Positions 18,266 through 27,778 of a DNA stretch of 36,819 bases are shown in pieces. This stretch comes from Methanomassiliicoccaceae archaeon. GTDB lineage: Archaea > Thermoplasmatota > Thermoplasmata > Methanomassiliicoccales > Methanomethylophilaceae. The notes beneath the pieces were generated by a model. The model was given only the letters and a program-made list of their open reading frames with translations, was not told the origin of the DNA and searched no databases. Every line of letters starts with the position of its first letter. Positions within the stretch are counted from its first letter, which is position 1. A program made the translations under genes and the position numbers. Location of the stretch: positions 1 to 36,819 of the forward strand of contig PWJQ01000040.1 in the NCBI GenBank assembly GCA_003560875.1. Direction: 5' to 3'.

Positions 18266-19003
18266 TCAGTCGCTCTCGATACGCGGAGCGAGCAGGTATC
18301 CCACTTGACCGTTGCCATCGGCAAGGTTGAACATGATCTTCACAGGGTAGTTGTTGCCGAGGTTGATGCGCACGTTGGTATCCGACGGTATGGCCTTCAC
18401 CAGGTTGGAGAAGTAGTCCAAGGGGAACAGGCTGCGCGCCTTCCCATCCGTTTTGATCTCAACCAGCTGGTTCTTCTCCAGCTTCAGATTGACCGAGTCA
18501 GTGTCGCCTTCCGAGAACAGTTCGAATGTATCGCCGTCAGCGGAGAGGGCGATGTGGTCGGACACGCTCTCGGCGGCCTTGATACCCTTCTGTATCTCAC
18601 CGACGGCCAACTCCACGTAAGCCGGGAGGTTGAGTTCCGGGACCCTAGGGTCGGCCATGCTCGATGTGTCGACGAGGTTCATCCGGCGGACGATGTTGCC
18701 CACCTTCAGAACCAGGCGGCTCTTCTCCTCATCCTGGGTCATCTCGATGATGTCACCGGAGGAGGCCAGTTTGAGCACGTCCTTGATCTTGTCAAGGTCC
18801 ACGCCGATATTGGTCTCATCGGCCACGTACTCCTCGAAAGCCTCCTTCTTGATGTTCAAATCGATCATTGCCACGTGGGCGGGGTCAACCGCTTTGAGGT
18901 TGATTCCGTCCGGCTGTATGTTGAATTTGGCCTCGTCCACCAATGTGGATATGATGTTGACGATGCCTTTCAGTGTATCCGACCTAATCTTTGCCTGAAA
19001 CAT
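18266..19003 (-). CDS. pcn: DNA polymerase sliding clamp (PCNA)
   Basis: 245 aa: MFQAKIRSDTLKGIVNIISTLVDEAKFNIQPDGINLKAVDPAHVAMIDLNIKKEAFEEY. Confidence 0.97.
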   Translation of the reverse strand: MFQAKIRSDTLKGIVNIISTLVDEAKFNIQPDGINLKAVDPAHVAMIDLNIKKEAFEEYVADETNIGVDLDKIKDVLKLASSGDIIEMTQDEEKSRLVLKVGNIVRRMNLVDTSSMADPRVPELNLPAYVELAVGEIQKGIKAAESVSDHIALSADGDTFELFSEGDTDSVNLKLEKNQLVEIKTDGKARSLFPLDYFSNLVKAIPSDTNVRINLGNNYPVKIMFNLADGNGQVGYLLAPRIESD

Positions 19004-19056
19004 GTTTCCCCTTCCTCCCTTGACACAGTCGTTTTAGATAATAAATGTTCACACTT

Positions 19057-19362
19057 TCAATATTCGCGCCAGGTCACACTGCACTTGCAGCATCTGTATA
19101 TCCGGGTCTCCGGCTCATCGGCGGCACGGGTCTGCCTCAGGGTGAAGAAGGCCTCGGTGTGTTTACACTCTGGGCACTCGATCCTGGTCTTGGGCAGGGT
19201 GGCCGCGGTATTCTCATCGTTTATGACCGCCGTCTCCTTGTCACGGCCGCGGGTCACAAAGCTCTGTGAATCACTTTCGCTATTCTTCTCATAGGTGCAA
19301 CGGCTACATTTGAAAGTCGGGCCATTACGGAACATCAGGGAACCACAGTCGGGGCAGAACAT
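19057..19362 (-). CDS. tfs: Transcription factor S (TFS, TFIIS/RPB9-like)
   Basis: MFCPDCGSLMFRNGPTFKCSRCTYEK; C-terminal ribbon CPECKHTEAFFTLRQTRAADEPETRIYRCCKCSVTWREY with the DE catalytic loop. Confidence 0.95.
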   Translation of the reverse strand: MFCPDCGSLMFRNGPTFKCSRCTYEKNSESDSQSFVTRGRDKETAVINDENTAATLPKTRIECPECKHTEAFFTLRQTRAADEPETRIYRCCKCSVTWREY

Positions 19363-19423
19363 GTATTATCCTCCCTCTACCCCAACAAATGGATGTATAA
19401 AAATTGTTAGATTGGATTCCGGC

Positions 19424-20227
19424 TCAAACGTAATCCCAGTCATCCTTGTGTGGCCGCGCGGCGGGCTTGTCCTTGTTGGGGTCGTTGGCCTCGGCGCGAT
19501 GGAACAGGCCGCTGAATGTGGTCTCCCCAGCCGTGTTACGATTTTTGCGTCGAGGGTTGCGGGCTTTCGAGGTGGTCTCACCGCGCACCGCACGGCCCTT
19601 GACGGGCATGCATTCGTCGAAGCTCTCGAAATTGGCCCTCGGAGCAGTCCTGGCGGTCGGTGCTGCGTACTGACGGACATAATCCATCTCATTGCGGTTC
19701 TGTTCGGCGAGTATCCCGCCGACGTAGGCGAAAGCGACCGTTATGATGTAACTGTTGATGTTCAAGGACGTGGTGCTACCGACCGCCGCCAGGAACGACT
19801 CCAGATATCCGACCACGGCCCCCATCATGGCTCCCAGCGCCGGCAGGTCCTTGCTGAAAGCGGCTATCAACGGCCCATTGCTGTCGCAGAGGAAGGAGAG
19901 ATGCGGTAAGAGGCCGACCTCGGCGCCGTAGATCATGAATGAGAACAGACCGACGGGGATCAGGGCTGCCAACATCCCTCTGTTGGGGGATCCCGCCTTC
20001 CTGCCGCCGACGTATCCCGCGATCATCTGACCGAATATCGGGAGCCACCACAATAGAAGGGAGAGAACGAAAGTGACCTTCACGGCGGCATAGAAGCTGA
20101 AGGGCCTACTATCCCCCTCGGCATATTGATGGCCTGGTCTGCCTCTTGTTGACCTGCCGCGTTGGCTACCGTCATCCCTGTATTGGTAGCCACGGCTGGT
20201 CATACCAAACCCTGACTTCATGTGCAT
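19424..20227 (-). CDS. Polytopic membrane protein with charged cytosolic tails, unknown function
   Basis: About 267 aa with several hydrophobic segments (VTFVLSLLLWWLPIFGQMIAGYVGG; MLAALIPVGLFSFMIYGA; INSYIITVAFAYVGGIL) and an Arg/Lys-rich C-terminus. Confidence 0.7.
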   Translation of the reverse strand: MHMKSGFGMTSRGYQYRDDGSQRGRSTRGRPGHQYAEGDSRPFSFYAAVKVTFVLSLLLWWLPIFGQMIAGYVGGRKAGSPNRGMLAALIPVGLFSFMIYGAEVGLLPHLSFLCDSNGPLIAAFSKDLPALGAMMGAVVGYLESFLAAVGSTTSLNINSYIITVAFAYVGGILAEQNRNEMDYVRQYAAPTARTAPRANFESFDECMPVKGRAVRGETTSKARNPRRKNRNTAGETTFSGLFHRAEANDPNKDKPAARPHKDDWDYV

Positions 20228-20249
20228 CCCTGTCAGACGCGAGTCCGAC

Positions 20250-20272
20250 AATTTTGTATGTAACACAAAATT
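20250..20272. repeat. Perfect 8-7-8 inverted repeat AATTTTGT-ATGTAAC-ACAAAATT at the promoter of the 19424-20227 gene
   Basis: Arms are exact reverse complements; the repeat overlaps the AT-rich TATA-like region for the minus-strand gene. Confidence 0.8.
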
Positions 20273-20430
20273 ATTTAATGGTTGTCTATGCCGCAGAACG
20301 CGGAATGTTTAAAAAGCCGGGAGGCTGGGAAAAGGTTGCCACGACACCATCCAGACATGTTTTTTCCGTGATTTTGTACATTCCGGTCTCAGGGGAAAAT
20401 AAATAAAGGTGTGCATGTTAGACTTCAGCG

Positions 20431-20847
20431 ATGGGGACCTACAGGAAGGTTCTGAACTATGAGATGAAGAGCGGAGGGGTTCGTTACGTATGCGACGACG
20501 CCCGTGCCGTTCTGAAGGAGAGTGGCATCCAAGAGGGACTACTCTGCCTTTTCATCAAAGGTTCCACCGGATCACTGGCGTTCATGGAGAAGGACGCCGA
20601 TCTGGAACCCGACCTCATGGATGCCCTGGAGAGGGTCGCCCCCTCCGACGCCACCTACCGGCATGACCGGAAATGGGGCGATGGGAACGGGCACTCCCAC
20701 ATCCGCGCCAGTATCATGGGCGGATCGATTACCATTCCTTTCGCGGATGGCGAGATGGACCTGGGCCGATGGCAACAGGTGGCCCTGGTCGATAACGACG
20801 TAAGGGATCGCCAACGCGAACTGACCATACAGATAGTAGGTGAATGA
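20431..20847 (+). CDS. YjbQ/UPF0047 family protein
   Basis: 138 aa: LLCLFIKGSTGSLAFMEKDADLEPDLMDALERVAP...NGHSHIRASIMGGSITIPFADGEMDLGRWQQVALVDND. Confidence 0.93.
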   Translation: MGTYRKVLNYEMKSGGVRYVCDDARAVLKESGIQEGLLCLFIKGSTGSLAFMEKDADLEPDLMDALERVAPSDATYRHDRKWGDGNGHSHIRASIMGGSITIPFADGEMDLGRWQQVALVDNDVRDRQRELTIQIVGE

Positions 20848-20851
20848 CCTA

Positions 20852-22087
20852 ATGACAGTGAATATAAAATTCCTAGGAGGAGCAGACATAGTTGGCAGGA
20901 TGGGCATGCTGATGGAGGCCGGAGGTCGCAGCATGGTCTTCGAATACGGGATGAGCCCCACGAAGCCACCGAGCTATCCGCTGCCCGCCCCCAAGGTTGA
21001 CCACGCGTTCCTGACGCACTGCCACCTCGACCACTGCGGTATGATACCCTGGTTGACCAGCAGGTACGACAACGACGTGTTCACCGCGCCGATAACCGCT
21101 GAGATAGCCGAGATCATGATGTTCGACTCCCTAAAGATCGCCAAGGCGGAGGGATATCCCGAACCCTATAACGAATCGGACATAGACCGCACCATGAGGA
21201 ACGTGATACCTCTGGAGTTCGGTGATGTAATCGAGGTCGGGGACCTGGAGGTCGAGACCCACCGTGCCGGGCATGTGCCGGGGGCGATGATGTTCGAGGT
21301 CATAGACGATCGCACCACCCTTTACACCGGTGACATACACACGATCAACACCCGGCTCGTCGAGGCCGCGAAGCCCGTGAAGTGCGACAACCTCATAATC
21401 GAGGGCACATACGGAGGCCGTCTCCACCCCGACCGCAAAAAGTCCGAGAAGGACTTCCTGGACAAGATCAAAGAGGTCGTCGACCGTGGCGGCAAGGTCC
21501 TGATACCCTGTTTCGCCGTCGGTCGGACACAGGAGATCATGATGCTCCTGAACGGTGCCAACTTTGACAAATGGGTGGACGGCATGGGCCGCTCCATCGC
21601 ACGTCTGTACATGCAATACCCGGAGTACCTGATCAACCCCAAGAACCTCCGTGCCGCCCGCCGCTCATTCAATGAGGTGAAGAACGCACAGATGCGCGGG
21701 AAGGCCCGCAAGGGCGAGGTCATCGTGACGACCGGGGGGATGCTCGACGGAGGTCCGGTGCTAAACTACATGAAGAGCATAAAGGACGACCCACTATCGG
21801 CCATACTGATCACCGGCTACCAGGCCGAGGACACCAACGGCAGGTTGCTGCTGGAGTCTGGATGCGTCAACATCGACGGCAGCTTGGAGAAGGTGAACTG
21901 CGAGGTGCAGAGATATGACTTCTCCGCCCACGCCGACCACGACCAGCTGATGGAGTTCATCAGGGGATGCGACCCTGAGAACATCGTGATAATGCACTCC
22001 GAGAGCCGCGAACCACTCCAAGATGCACTGGCCGAGGAGTACAACGTCATACTTCCGGAACTGGATAAGAGCTATACCTTGGAGTGA
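20852..22087 (+). CDS. Beta-CASP metallo-beta-lactamase ribonuclease (archaeal CPSF-like)
   Basis: LTHCHLDHCGMIPWL (HxHxDH), FDSLKIAKAEGYPEPY, GKVLIPCFAVGRTQEIM, TTGGMLDGGPVLNYM, FSAHADHDQLMEFI. Confidence 0.93.
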   Translation: MTVNIKFLGGADIVGRMGMLMEAGGRSMVFEYGMSPTKPPSYPLPAPKVDHAFLTHCHLDHCGMIPWLTSRYDNDVFTAPITAEIAEIMMFDSLKIAKAEGYPEPYNESDIDRTMRNVIPLEFGDVIEVGDLEVETHRAGHVPGAMMFEVIDDRTTLYTGDIHTINTRLVEAAKPVKCDNLIIEGTYGGRLHPDRKKSEKDFLDKIKEVVDRGGKVLIPCFAVGRTQEIMMLLNGANFDKWVDGMGRSIARLYMQYPEYLINPKNLRAARRSFNEVKNAQMRGKARKGEVIVTTGGMLDGGPVLNYMKSIKDDPLSAILITGYQAEDTNGRLLLESGCVNIDGSLEKVNCEVQRYDFSAHADHDQLMEFIRGCDPENIVIMHSESREPLQDALAEEYNVILPELDKSYTLE

Positions 22088-22905
22088 GAGGCGTGGATGG
22101 TCTGAGGGCTTTCCTGGAGGAGGATGCCCCCGCCGGGGACGTTACCAGTGATGTCCTCATCCCTCCCGCCACGACGTCCAAGGCCATCGTCACCAGTGGT
22201 GGCGACGGCATCCTCGCCGGTGCCGAGGAGGCCGCCTGGCTCTTCACCGATGGCGGACTAGAGGTCAGGCTCGTCAAGAATGACGGCGACCTCGTCTCGG
22301 CAGGTGACGAGGTCATGGTTGTAGAGGGTCCGCTCCGAGAGATAATGCTACGCGAGCGGGTCTGCCTGAACATAATGATGTTCATGTCCGGTACCGCCAC
22401 CGAGACCTCCAAGGTGCTGGCGGCATGCCACGCGGTGAATCCCCATGTCAGTGTCGCCGCCACGCGCAAGACCCTCCCCGGCCTCCGTGGCCTGCAGAAG
22501 AAGGCCGTGAGATTGGCGGGCGGGGAGTCACACCGCGACACGCTCTCCCATCATATACTGGTGAAGGACAACCACATCCAAGCCGTCGGTGGCATGGACA
22601 ATGCGCTCAGGGCGCTCAAGGACGCCCCGTCGACCATAATCGAGGTGGAGGCGGAAACAGAACATGATGCGCTGTCGGCGGCCGCGGCCGGTGTGGATGT
22701 CGTACTCCTCGACAACATGTCCCCCGCGGAGGCGGGGATCTGTTACCGTTCCATCAAGGAATCGTACCCGCATGTCCTCGTGGAGGTGTCGGGCGGTATC
22801 GGCCCGGAAGACGCCCCCGTATACGCGAAATGCGCCGACCGTATCTCATTGGGTTATCTGACCCATTCCGCACCGTCCTTACAGTTCTCGTTGCACCTGT
22901 CCTAG
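22084..22905 (+). CDS. nadC: Nicotinate-nucleotide pyrophosphorylase (carboxylating)
   Basis: EEDAPAGDVTSDVL, NIMMFMSGTATETSKVLAACHAVNPHVSVAATRKTLPGLRGLQKKAVRLAGGESHRDTLSHHILVKDNHI. Confidence 0.95.
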   Translation: MRGVDGLRAFLEEDAPAGDVTSDVLIPPATTSKAIVTSGGDGILAGAEEAAWLFTDGGLEVRLVKNDGDLVSAGDEVMVVEGPLREIMLRERVCLNIMMFMSGTATETSKVLAACHAVNPHVSVAATRKTLPGLRGLQKKAVRLAGGESHRDTLSHHILVKDNHIQAVGGMDNALRALKDAPSTIIEVEAETEHDALSAAAAGVDVVLLDNMSPAEAGICYRSIKESYPHVLVEVSGGIGPEDAPVYAKCADRISLGYLTHSAPSLQFSLHLS

Positions 22906-23684
22906 TCACGGGTGCGATGATGGGACATGTAGTCGATGTCCCATCCCATACAACTGGCGACCAGCTCCGCCACATGGATCACCTTCTTGCCCCTCGTGAT
23001 AGTGTCGAACTGCAGGAAACAGAAGGGGCATGACGTTATCAACACATCCGCGTCGGAGAATTCATCGAGTGCCTCTTGGCTGACCCTTCTTGCAACCTCG
23101 TCGTTGACCGATGTCAGACTCCCGCCGCAACACACCTTGGCCTTTGGCAGCACCGCCTCCCCTCCCAGAGCCTCGACGATGTCCGCCAGCATGCGCTGTG
23201 CGCCCTCAGGCCCGCCCGCCATATGGTCCCCGTGACAACCGGGGTGTATGCCGAACCTGAGGTCCGTATCACGCACCGACGATGCGACGATAGAATCCAG
23301 TTCCGAGTGCAGCAAGGGCAGGAATCCCACGACCTCGGCCGGGCGGGCGTAGTTCATACCCATCTCCTTCAACACCTCGTTCGCCGTCTCAGCCCCACCG
23401 GAGTCCAGCACCTCTGAGACCTCATTCAGGGACAGGGTGCATCCATCGCAGAGGGTGAGGATGGAACCGTCCTGCTTCGAGGCGATGGAGTGCAGACGGG
23501 CGCCCGCGACCATCCACGTCTCAAGACCCAACGACCTCAGCCCCACCGGTTCGACGCAACATGTGAAACCGGGGAAATCCGAGAACTGGATTCCGAGGGT
23601 ATCGAGCACGTACCGGGCGGCGGATTCCACGAATGGGAGCTTTGAGGGTATGGCACATCCCGGATATAACAGCATTTCACTCAT
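22902..23684 (-). CDS. HdrB-like CCG-domain heterodisulfide reductase subunit
   Basis: MSEMLLYPGCAIPSKLPFVE; two CCG-type cysteine motifs (CCVEPVG...LCDGC; VCCGGSL...TSCPFC). Confidence 0.88.
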   Translation of the reverse strand: MSEMLLYPGCAIPSKLPFVESAARYVLDTLGIQFSDFPGFTCCVEPVGLRSLGLETWMVAGARLHSIASKQDGSILTLCDGCTLSLNEVSEVLDSGGAETANEVLKEMGMNYARPAEVVGFLPLLHSELDSIVASSVRDTDLRFGIHPGCHGDHMAGGPEGAQRMLADIVEALGGEAVLPKAKVCCGGSLTSVNDEVARRVSQEALDEFSDADVLITSCPFCFLQFDTITRGKKVIHVAELVASCMGWDIDYMSHHRTRD

Positions 23685-24138
23685 GTGTGAACCTCGTTCT
23701 GGAAACGACCTTTCCAAGCTCCCTCATGGCCCTGTCGCCGTTCTGCATTTCCGGTAAACCCATCTCCTCCCGTAGCTTGGCTGTCCGAGGTCCGGCCGGG
23801 AATCCTCTGCCCTCCTTGAGGAAAGACTTGGCGCCGCGGACGAACCTCTGCGGAGCCTCCCCCGATATAGCTGAACGGTAGCGCAGGTGGGTGATCAGAA
23901 GGGGAAGATGAATCCCGACGGGGCAGACGTCATCACAGATGTAGCACAGAAGACAATCCCAGACATCCTCTTCCGGTCTTCCGTCGATGAGGCCTCTGAC
24001 GACCTCATGGGGGTCGATCCCGCCATGCCTGGTGCTGGGGCAGGATTGGGAACACAGCCCGCAATCACGGCAGCTATCCAATGAGAAACGCACTGCAAGC
24101 CGCTCGTCCGATAGTTCCGCAGGGTCGAAATCGTCCAC
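23677..24138 (-). CDS. HdrC-like 2x[4Fe-4S] protein
   Basis: CRDCGLCSQSCP and CLLCYICDDVCP ferredoxin motifs; overlaps the start of the HdrB-like gene. Confidence 0.88.
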   Translation of the reverse strand: MDDFDPAELSDERLAVRFSLDSCRDCGLCSQSCPSTRHGGIDPHEVVRGLIDGRPEEDVWDCLLCYICDDVCPVGIHLPLLITHLRYRSAISGEAPQRFVRGAKSFLKEGRGFPAGPRTAKLREEMGLPEMQNGDRAMRELGKVVSRTRFTHE

Positions 24139-24212
24139 TCCGGCAAATCATACAACGGGGTTATCAAATTTCCGTAACAAAAATGATAATGCTAATCGAC
24201 GATAGGGTTGAC

Positions 24213-24392
24213 ATGAACATTGAGGACCACAAGTGCCAGATATGCGGTTCGCCCGCCAAGCACTTCGTATTCGCCGCTTTCACCTGCTACAGTGAGGAAT
24301 GCATCGAGGCCGCAAGGAAGGAGAGGGGCGGCCCTGGCGGCCATATGAAGAGGAAGGCCGAGGGCCGTCCTATAATCCCCCTCGACGAATGA
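24213..24392 (+). CDS. Small putative zinc-binding protein
   Basis: 59 aa MNIEDHKCQICGSPAKHFVFAAFTCYSEECIEAARKERGGPGGHMKRKAEGRPIIPLDE; CxxC plus CxxxxC. Confidence 0.55.
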   Translation: MNIEDHKCQICGSPAKHFVFAAFTCYSEECIEAARKERGGPGGHMKRKAEGRPIIPLDE

Positions 24393-24395
24393 CCC

Positions 24396-25976
24396 CTAGT
24401 GTCTGAACACGCGACAGCCGGTGAACACCATGGCCATGCCGTGCTCGTCGGCGGCCTGGATGACCTCCTCGTCCCTTATCGAACCTCCAGGTTGGATAAT
24501 GGCCGTGACGCCGGCCTTGGCGGCCTCGTCGACCCCATCGCGGAACGGGAAGAAGGCATCCGAGGCCATGACGCTGCCTTGGGTGGCGTCCCCTCCCTTG
24601 ATGCGGGCGATCATCGCCGAGTCGACCCGGCTCATCTGGCCGGCCCCGATGCCGACCGCCCTTTCCTCCTTCACATAGACCACGGAGTTCGAGGAGACAT
24701 GCTTCACGAGTTTCCATGCGAACTGCAGTGCCCTCTGCTCCTCCTCGGTGGGGGGGCGCTTGGTGACGACCTTGAGGTCCTCATCGGAGATCCGAAGGCC
24801 CTCATCGGTCTGAACCAGCATACCTCCTTGGACCTTCTTCATCTTCAATTCCCTCGTCCGCACCTGCGGTCCGATGGGGGAGTTCGTGCGTAGCAGACGG
24901 ACGTTCTTCCTCTGCAACAGTATGTCCAATGCCTCGGGCTCGAAGTCCGGGGCGATGATGGCCTCTACGAAGTACTTGTTGTCGCGTATCTCCTCAGCGA
25001 TCGACCCGGGGCACTCGCGGTTGAGGCAAATGACGCAACCGAAGGCCGATTTGGGGTCGACAGCGTACGCGGTGACAAAGGCCTCATGGACATCATCGGC
25101 ACTGGCCAGTCCACAGGGGTTGGTGTGCTTCATGATGACCGCGGTGGGCCTGTCGAAATCCATGGCGATGTCCATGGCCTTGTCGAGGTCGAGGATGTTG
25201 TTGAACGACAACTGTTTACCGTGCAACTGCTCCGCCTTGGCCACCGTGGGCCCGGGCGTGAAGGGGTCGGCGTAGAACGCGGCCTTCTGGTCGGGGTTCT
25301 CGCCGTAACGCAGCTCCATGACCTTCTCGGTGGGTATGGGCATGGATTCCGGGAACAGTTCCCCATCGAAGCGCCGACGCAATTGGTCGGCTATCATGGC
25401 GTCATAGTTGGCGCTGACCACGAACGCGTCAACCATCAATTCCGCCCGCAGCGACTCGTCCATGCCGCCCGCCCGTAGCGACTCGATGACCTTGGGGTAT
25501 TGGGAGGGCGCGGTCACGACCGCCACGGACTTGTAGTTCTTGGCCGCGGCGCGTACCATGCTGGGGCCGCCGATGTCTATGTTCTCGACTATCGCCTCCA
25601 GATCCCCGGGGCTGTCGAGGACGGTCCTCTTGAAAGGGTAGAGGTTGATGACCACCATGTCGATGGGTCCGATGTCCAGAGCGGATATAGCATCCATGTG
25701 CTCCGGCAGGTCACGACGCGCCAGGATCCCGGCGTGTAGGCGGGGGTGCAGGGTCTTCACCCTCCCGTCGAGCATCTCGGGGAAACCGGTTATCTCCGCG
25801 ACCTCCACAACGGCGATGCCGTTGTCCTTGAGGAGCTTGGCCGTGCCTCCGGTGGATATAAGCTCCACGCCCAAGGAGGCCAACTCCATGGCCAACTCCA
25901 CTATCCCTTCCTTATCAGATACACTTAGAAGCGCCCTCTCGATTTTTGTCAGTGAGATTCCTCCGGATGTGGGCAT
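24396..25976 (-). CDS. purH: Bifunctional AICAR transformylase/IMP cyclohydrolase
   Basis: 526 aa: [75 protein letters not shown]. Confidence 0.97.
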   Translation of the reverse strand: MPTSGGISLTKIERALLSVSDKEGIVELAMELASLGVELISTGGTAKLLKDNGIAVVEVAEITGFPEMLDGRVKTLHPRLHAGILARRDLPEHMDAISALDIGPIDMVVINLYPFKRTVLDSPGDLEAIVENIDIGGPSMVRAAAKNYKSVAVVTAPSQYPKVIESLRAGGMDESLRAELMVDAFVVSANYDAMIADQLRRRFDGELFPESMPIPTEKVMELRYGENPDQKAAFYADPFTPGPTVAKAEQLHGKQLSFNNILDLDKAMDIAMDFDRPTAVIMKHTNPCGLASADDVHEAFVTAYAVDPKSAFGCVICLNRECPGSIAEEIRDNKYFVEAIIAPDFEPEALDILLQRKNVRLLRTNSPIGPQVRTRELKMKKVQGGMLVQTDEGLRISDEDLKVVTKRPPTEEEQRALQFAWKLVKHVSSNSVVYVKEERAVGIGAGQMSRVDSAMIARIKGGDATQGSVMASDAFFPFRDGVDEAAKAGVTAIIQPGGSIRDEEVIQAADEHGMAMVFTGCRVFRH

Positions 25977-26090
25977 ACAGAAGGTATACCATGCCTATAT
26001 TGCTAGGTCAATCATAAATGTAATGCATCGCCGCACTGAAGACGACTAATCAATTTTTTAATAATGTCGCTATATCAAGACCCGAAGGAC

Positions 26091-26870
26091 ATGATGATTA
26101 TCAGTGAGAGGATCAACGGCCTTTTCCGTTCGGTGGGCAAGGCCATAGACGATAAGGACTCGACATTCATCCAGTCCCTTACACAAAAACAGATAGAGGC
26201 GGGCGCAACCGCATTGGACGTCAACGTCGGTCCTGGAAGGGGCGCCGATGGTCCTGAGGACATGCGTTGGTTGGTCAGGACCGTGCAGGAGGTCACAGAC
26301 CTCACCCTATGCATCGACACGCCGGGACTGAAGACCATGTCCGCCGGGCTCGAGGTCTGTGAGAACCCCGCGATCATAAACTCCACCACCGCCGAGATGG
26401 AGAAGATGCAGGGATTCTTCCCCCTCGCCAGTGAGCATGATGCGGACATCATCTGCCTGACCATGGACGAGAGGGGCATACCCAATGACGCCGACAGCCG
26501 TGCTGAGATGGCCATGCTCATGCTCACCACGGCGATGGAGTACGAGGTAATGCCGGACCGTATAATATTGGACCCGCTGGTGCTCCCTGTCGTGGCGGCC
26601 CAGGACCAAGGTGCGAAGGTGATCGAGGCCCTGAGGATGTTCCAGATGCTCAACGACCCCGCTCCGAGGACGGTCGTCGGTCTCAGCAACGTTTCCAACG
26701 GCTGTCGCGACCGCAGCCTGCTCAACAGCACCTATCTGGCGATGCTCATGGGCGCCGGCCTATCCGCCGCCATCCTCGATCCCGAGGACAAGGACACCAT
26801 GGACACCATCAAGACGGCCCAGGTGCTGTTGGATCAGAAACTGTACTGTGAGGACTACCTGCGCGCCTGA
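26091..26870 (+). CDS. Methyltetrahydrofolate(pterin):corrinoid protein methyltransferase (MeTr/AcsE-like)
   Basis: MMIISERINGLF...QIEAGATALDVNVGPGRGADGPEDMRWLVRTVQEVTDLTLCIDTPGLKTMSAGLEVC...; pterin-binding TIM-barrel pattern. ATG 26064 is an alternative start. Confidence 0.88.
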   Translation: MMIISERINGLFRSVGKAIDDKDSTFIQSLTQKQIEAGATALDVNVGPGRGADGPEDMRWLVRTVQEVTDLTLCIDTPGLKTMSAGLEVCENPAIINSTTAEMEKMQGFFPLASEHDADIICLTMDERGIPNDADSRAEMAMLMLTTAMEYEVMPDRIILDPLVLPVVAAQDQGAKVIEALRMFQMLNDPAPRTVVGLSNVSNGCRDRSLLNSTYLAMLMGAGLSAAILDPEDKDTMDTIKTAQVLLDQKLYCEDYLRA

Positions 26871-27778
26871 GGCCGCGGTAGGAGTCCCGCCCTCTCGACT
26901 ATCTCGGGCACAGCGCTCTCCCAGTTCACCGGCATCAGATGGACGCCCTTGATCCCGGGCAGGTCGCGGAGCTCGTCGATGGTCTCCAGGCAGATCCTCA
27001 TCCCCTCCGCCTTCTCATCGCTGGCGTTGGCCATCCTCCGCAGCAGTTCATCGGGTACGCTCATACCCGGTACCTTGTCGGCCATGAACCTTGCCGCTCT
27101 ATAGGAGCGTAATGGAAGCACGCCCGCGATGATGTGCGTCCTCTCGTCCAACTTCTTGGAGAGAACCGACCGGTGCCATTCACGGAAACGGTCGAGGTCG
27201 AATATCGCCTGCGTCTGGATGAAATCAGCGCCCGCCCCGACCTTCTTACTCAGTCGGATGACCCCCATCTCGAGAGGGTCGGCGAAGGGGTTCGCCGCCG
27301 CCCCGAGGAACATATGGGGCGGGATCTTGATGGAATCCCCGCACCACATCTCCCCTTTGTCGCACATGCGGCGGAAAACCATCAACTGCTGCGTGGAGTC
27401 GAGGTCGAAGACGTTGCGTGACTGGGGCTGATTGCCGAACTTCTGATGGTCGCCGGTTATACACAGCATGTTACGGACGCCCAGCGCGGCGGCGCCCAGC
27501 ATCTCGGACTGCATGGCGAGACGGTTACGGTCGCGGCAGGTCATCTGCATGATGGGCTCCACGCCCTCCTGGATGCAGAAGAGGCTGGCGGCCAATGAGG
27601 ACATCCTCACTATCGCCGTCTGGTTATCGGTGACGTTGAAGGCATCGGCGTAACCCTTCATCACGCGGGCCTTCTCCCTCACCGGTCCGCCATCGGCGGA
27701 CTTGGGGGGGCCGATCTCGGAGGTGACCACGAACTCCCCGGCCTCGAGAAGGGCCTGCAGGGAACTGCCGTCGTTCAT
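26855..27778 (-). CDS. metF: Methylenetetrahydrofolate reductase
   Basis: VTSEIGPPKSADGGPVREKARVMKGYADAFNVTDNQTAIVRMSSLAASLF...QMTCRDRNRLAMQSEMLGAAALGVRNMLCITGDH; ATGA overlap with metV. Confidence 0.95.
   Translation of the reverse strand: MNDGSSLQALLEAGEFVVTSEIGPPKSADGGPVREKARVMKGYADAFNVTDNQTAIVRMSSLAASLFCIQEGVEPIMQMTCRDRNRLAMQSEMLGAAALGVRNMLCITGDHQKFGNQPQSRNVFDLDSTQQLMVFRRMCDKGEMWCGDSIKIPPHMFLGAAANPFADPLEMGVIRLSKKVGAGADFIQTQAIFDLDRFREWHRSVLSKKLDERTHIIAGVLPLRSYRAARFMADKVPGMSVPDELLRRMANASDEKAEGMRICLETIDELRDLPGIKGVHLMPVNWESAVPEIVERAGLLPRPQARR

Noticed and set aside
18260-19294. 344-aa plus-strand ORF opposite PCNA and TFS
   Set aside because: Spans two clear minus-strand genes and their spacer; composition typical of antisense shadow.
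24161-24189. TTATCA...TGATAA inverted repeat between hdrC and the small zinc protein gene
   Set aside because: Only 6-bp arms with a 17-nt spacer in AT-rich sequence; plausible by chance.
25983-25990. 8-bp palindrome GGTATACC just upstream of purH
   Set aside because: Too short to stand alone as a regulatory claim.
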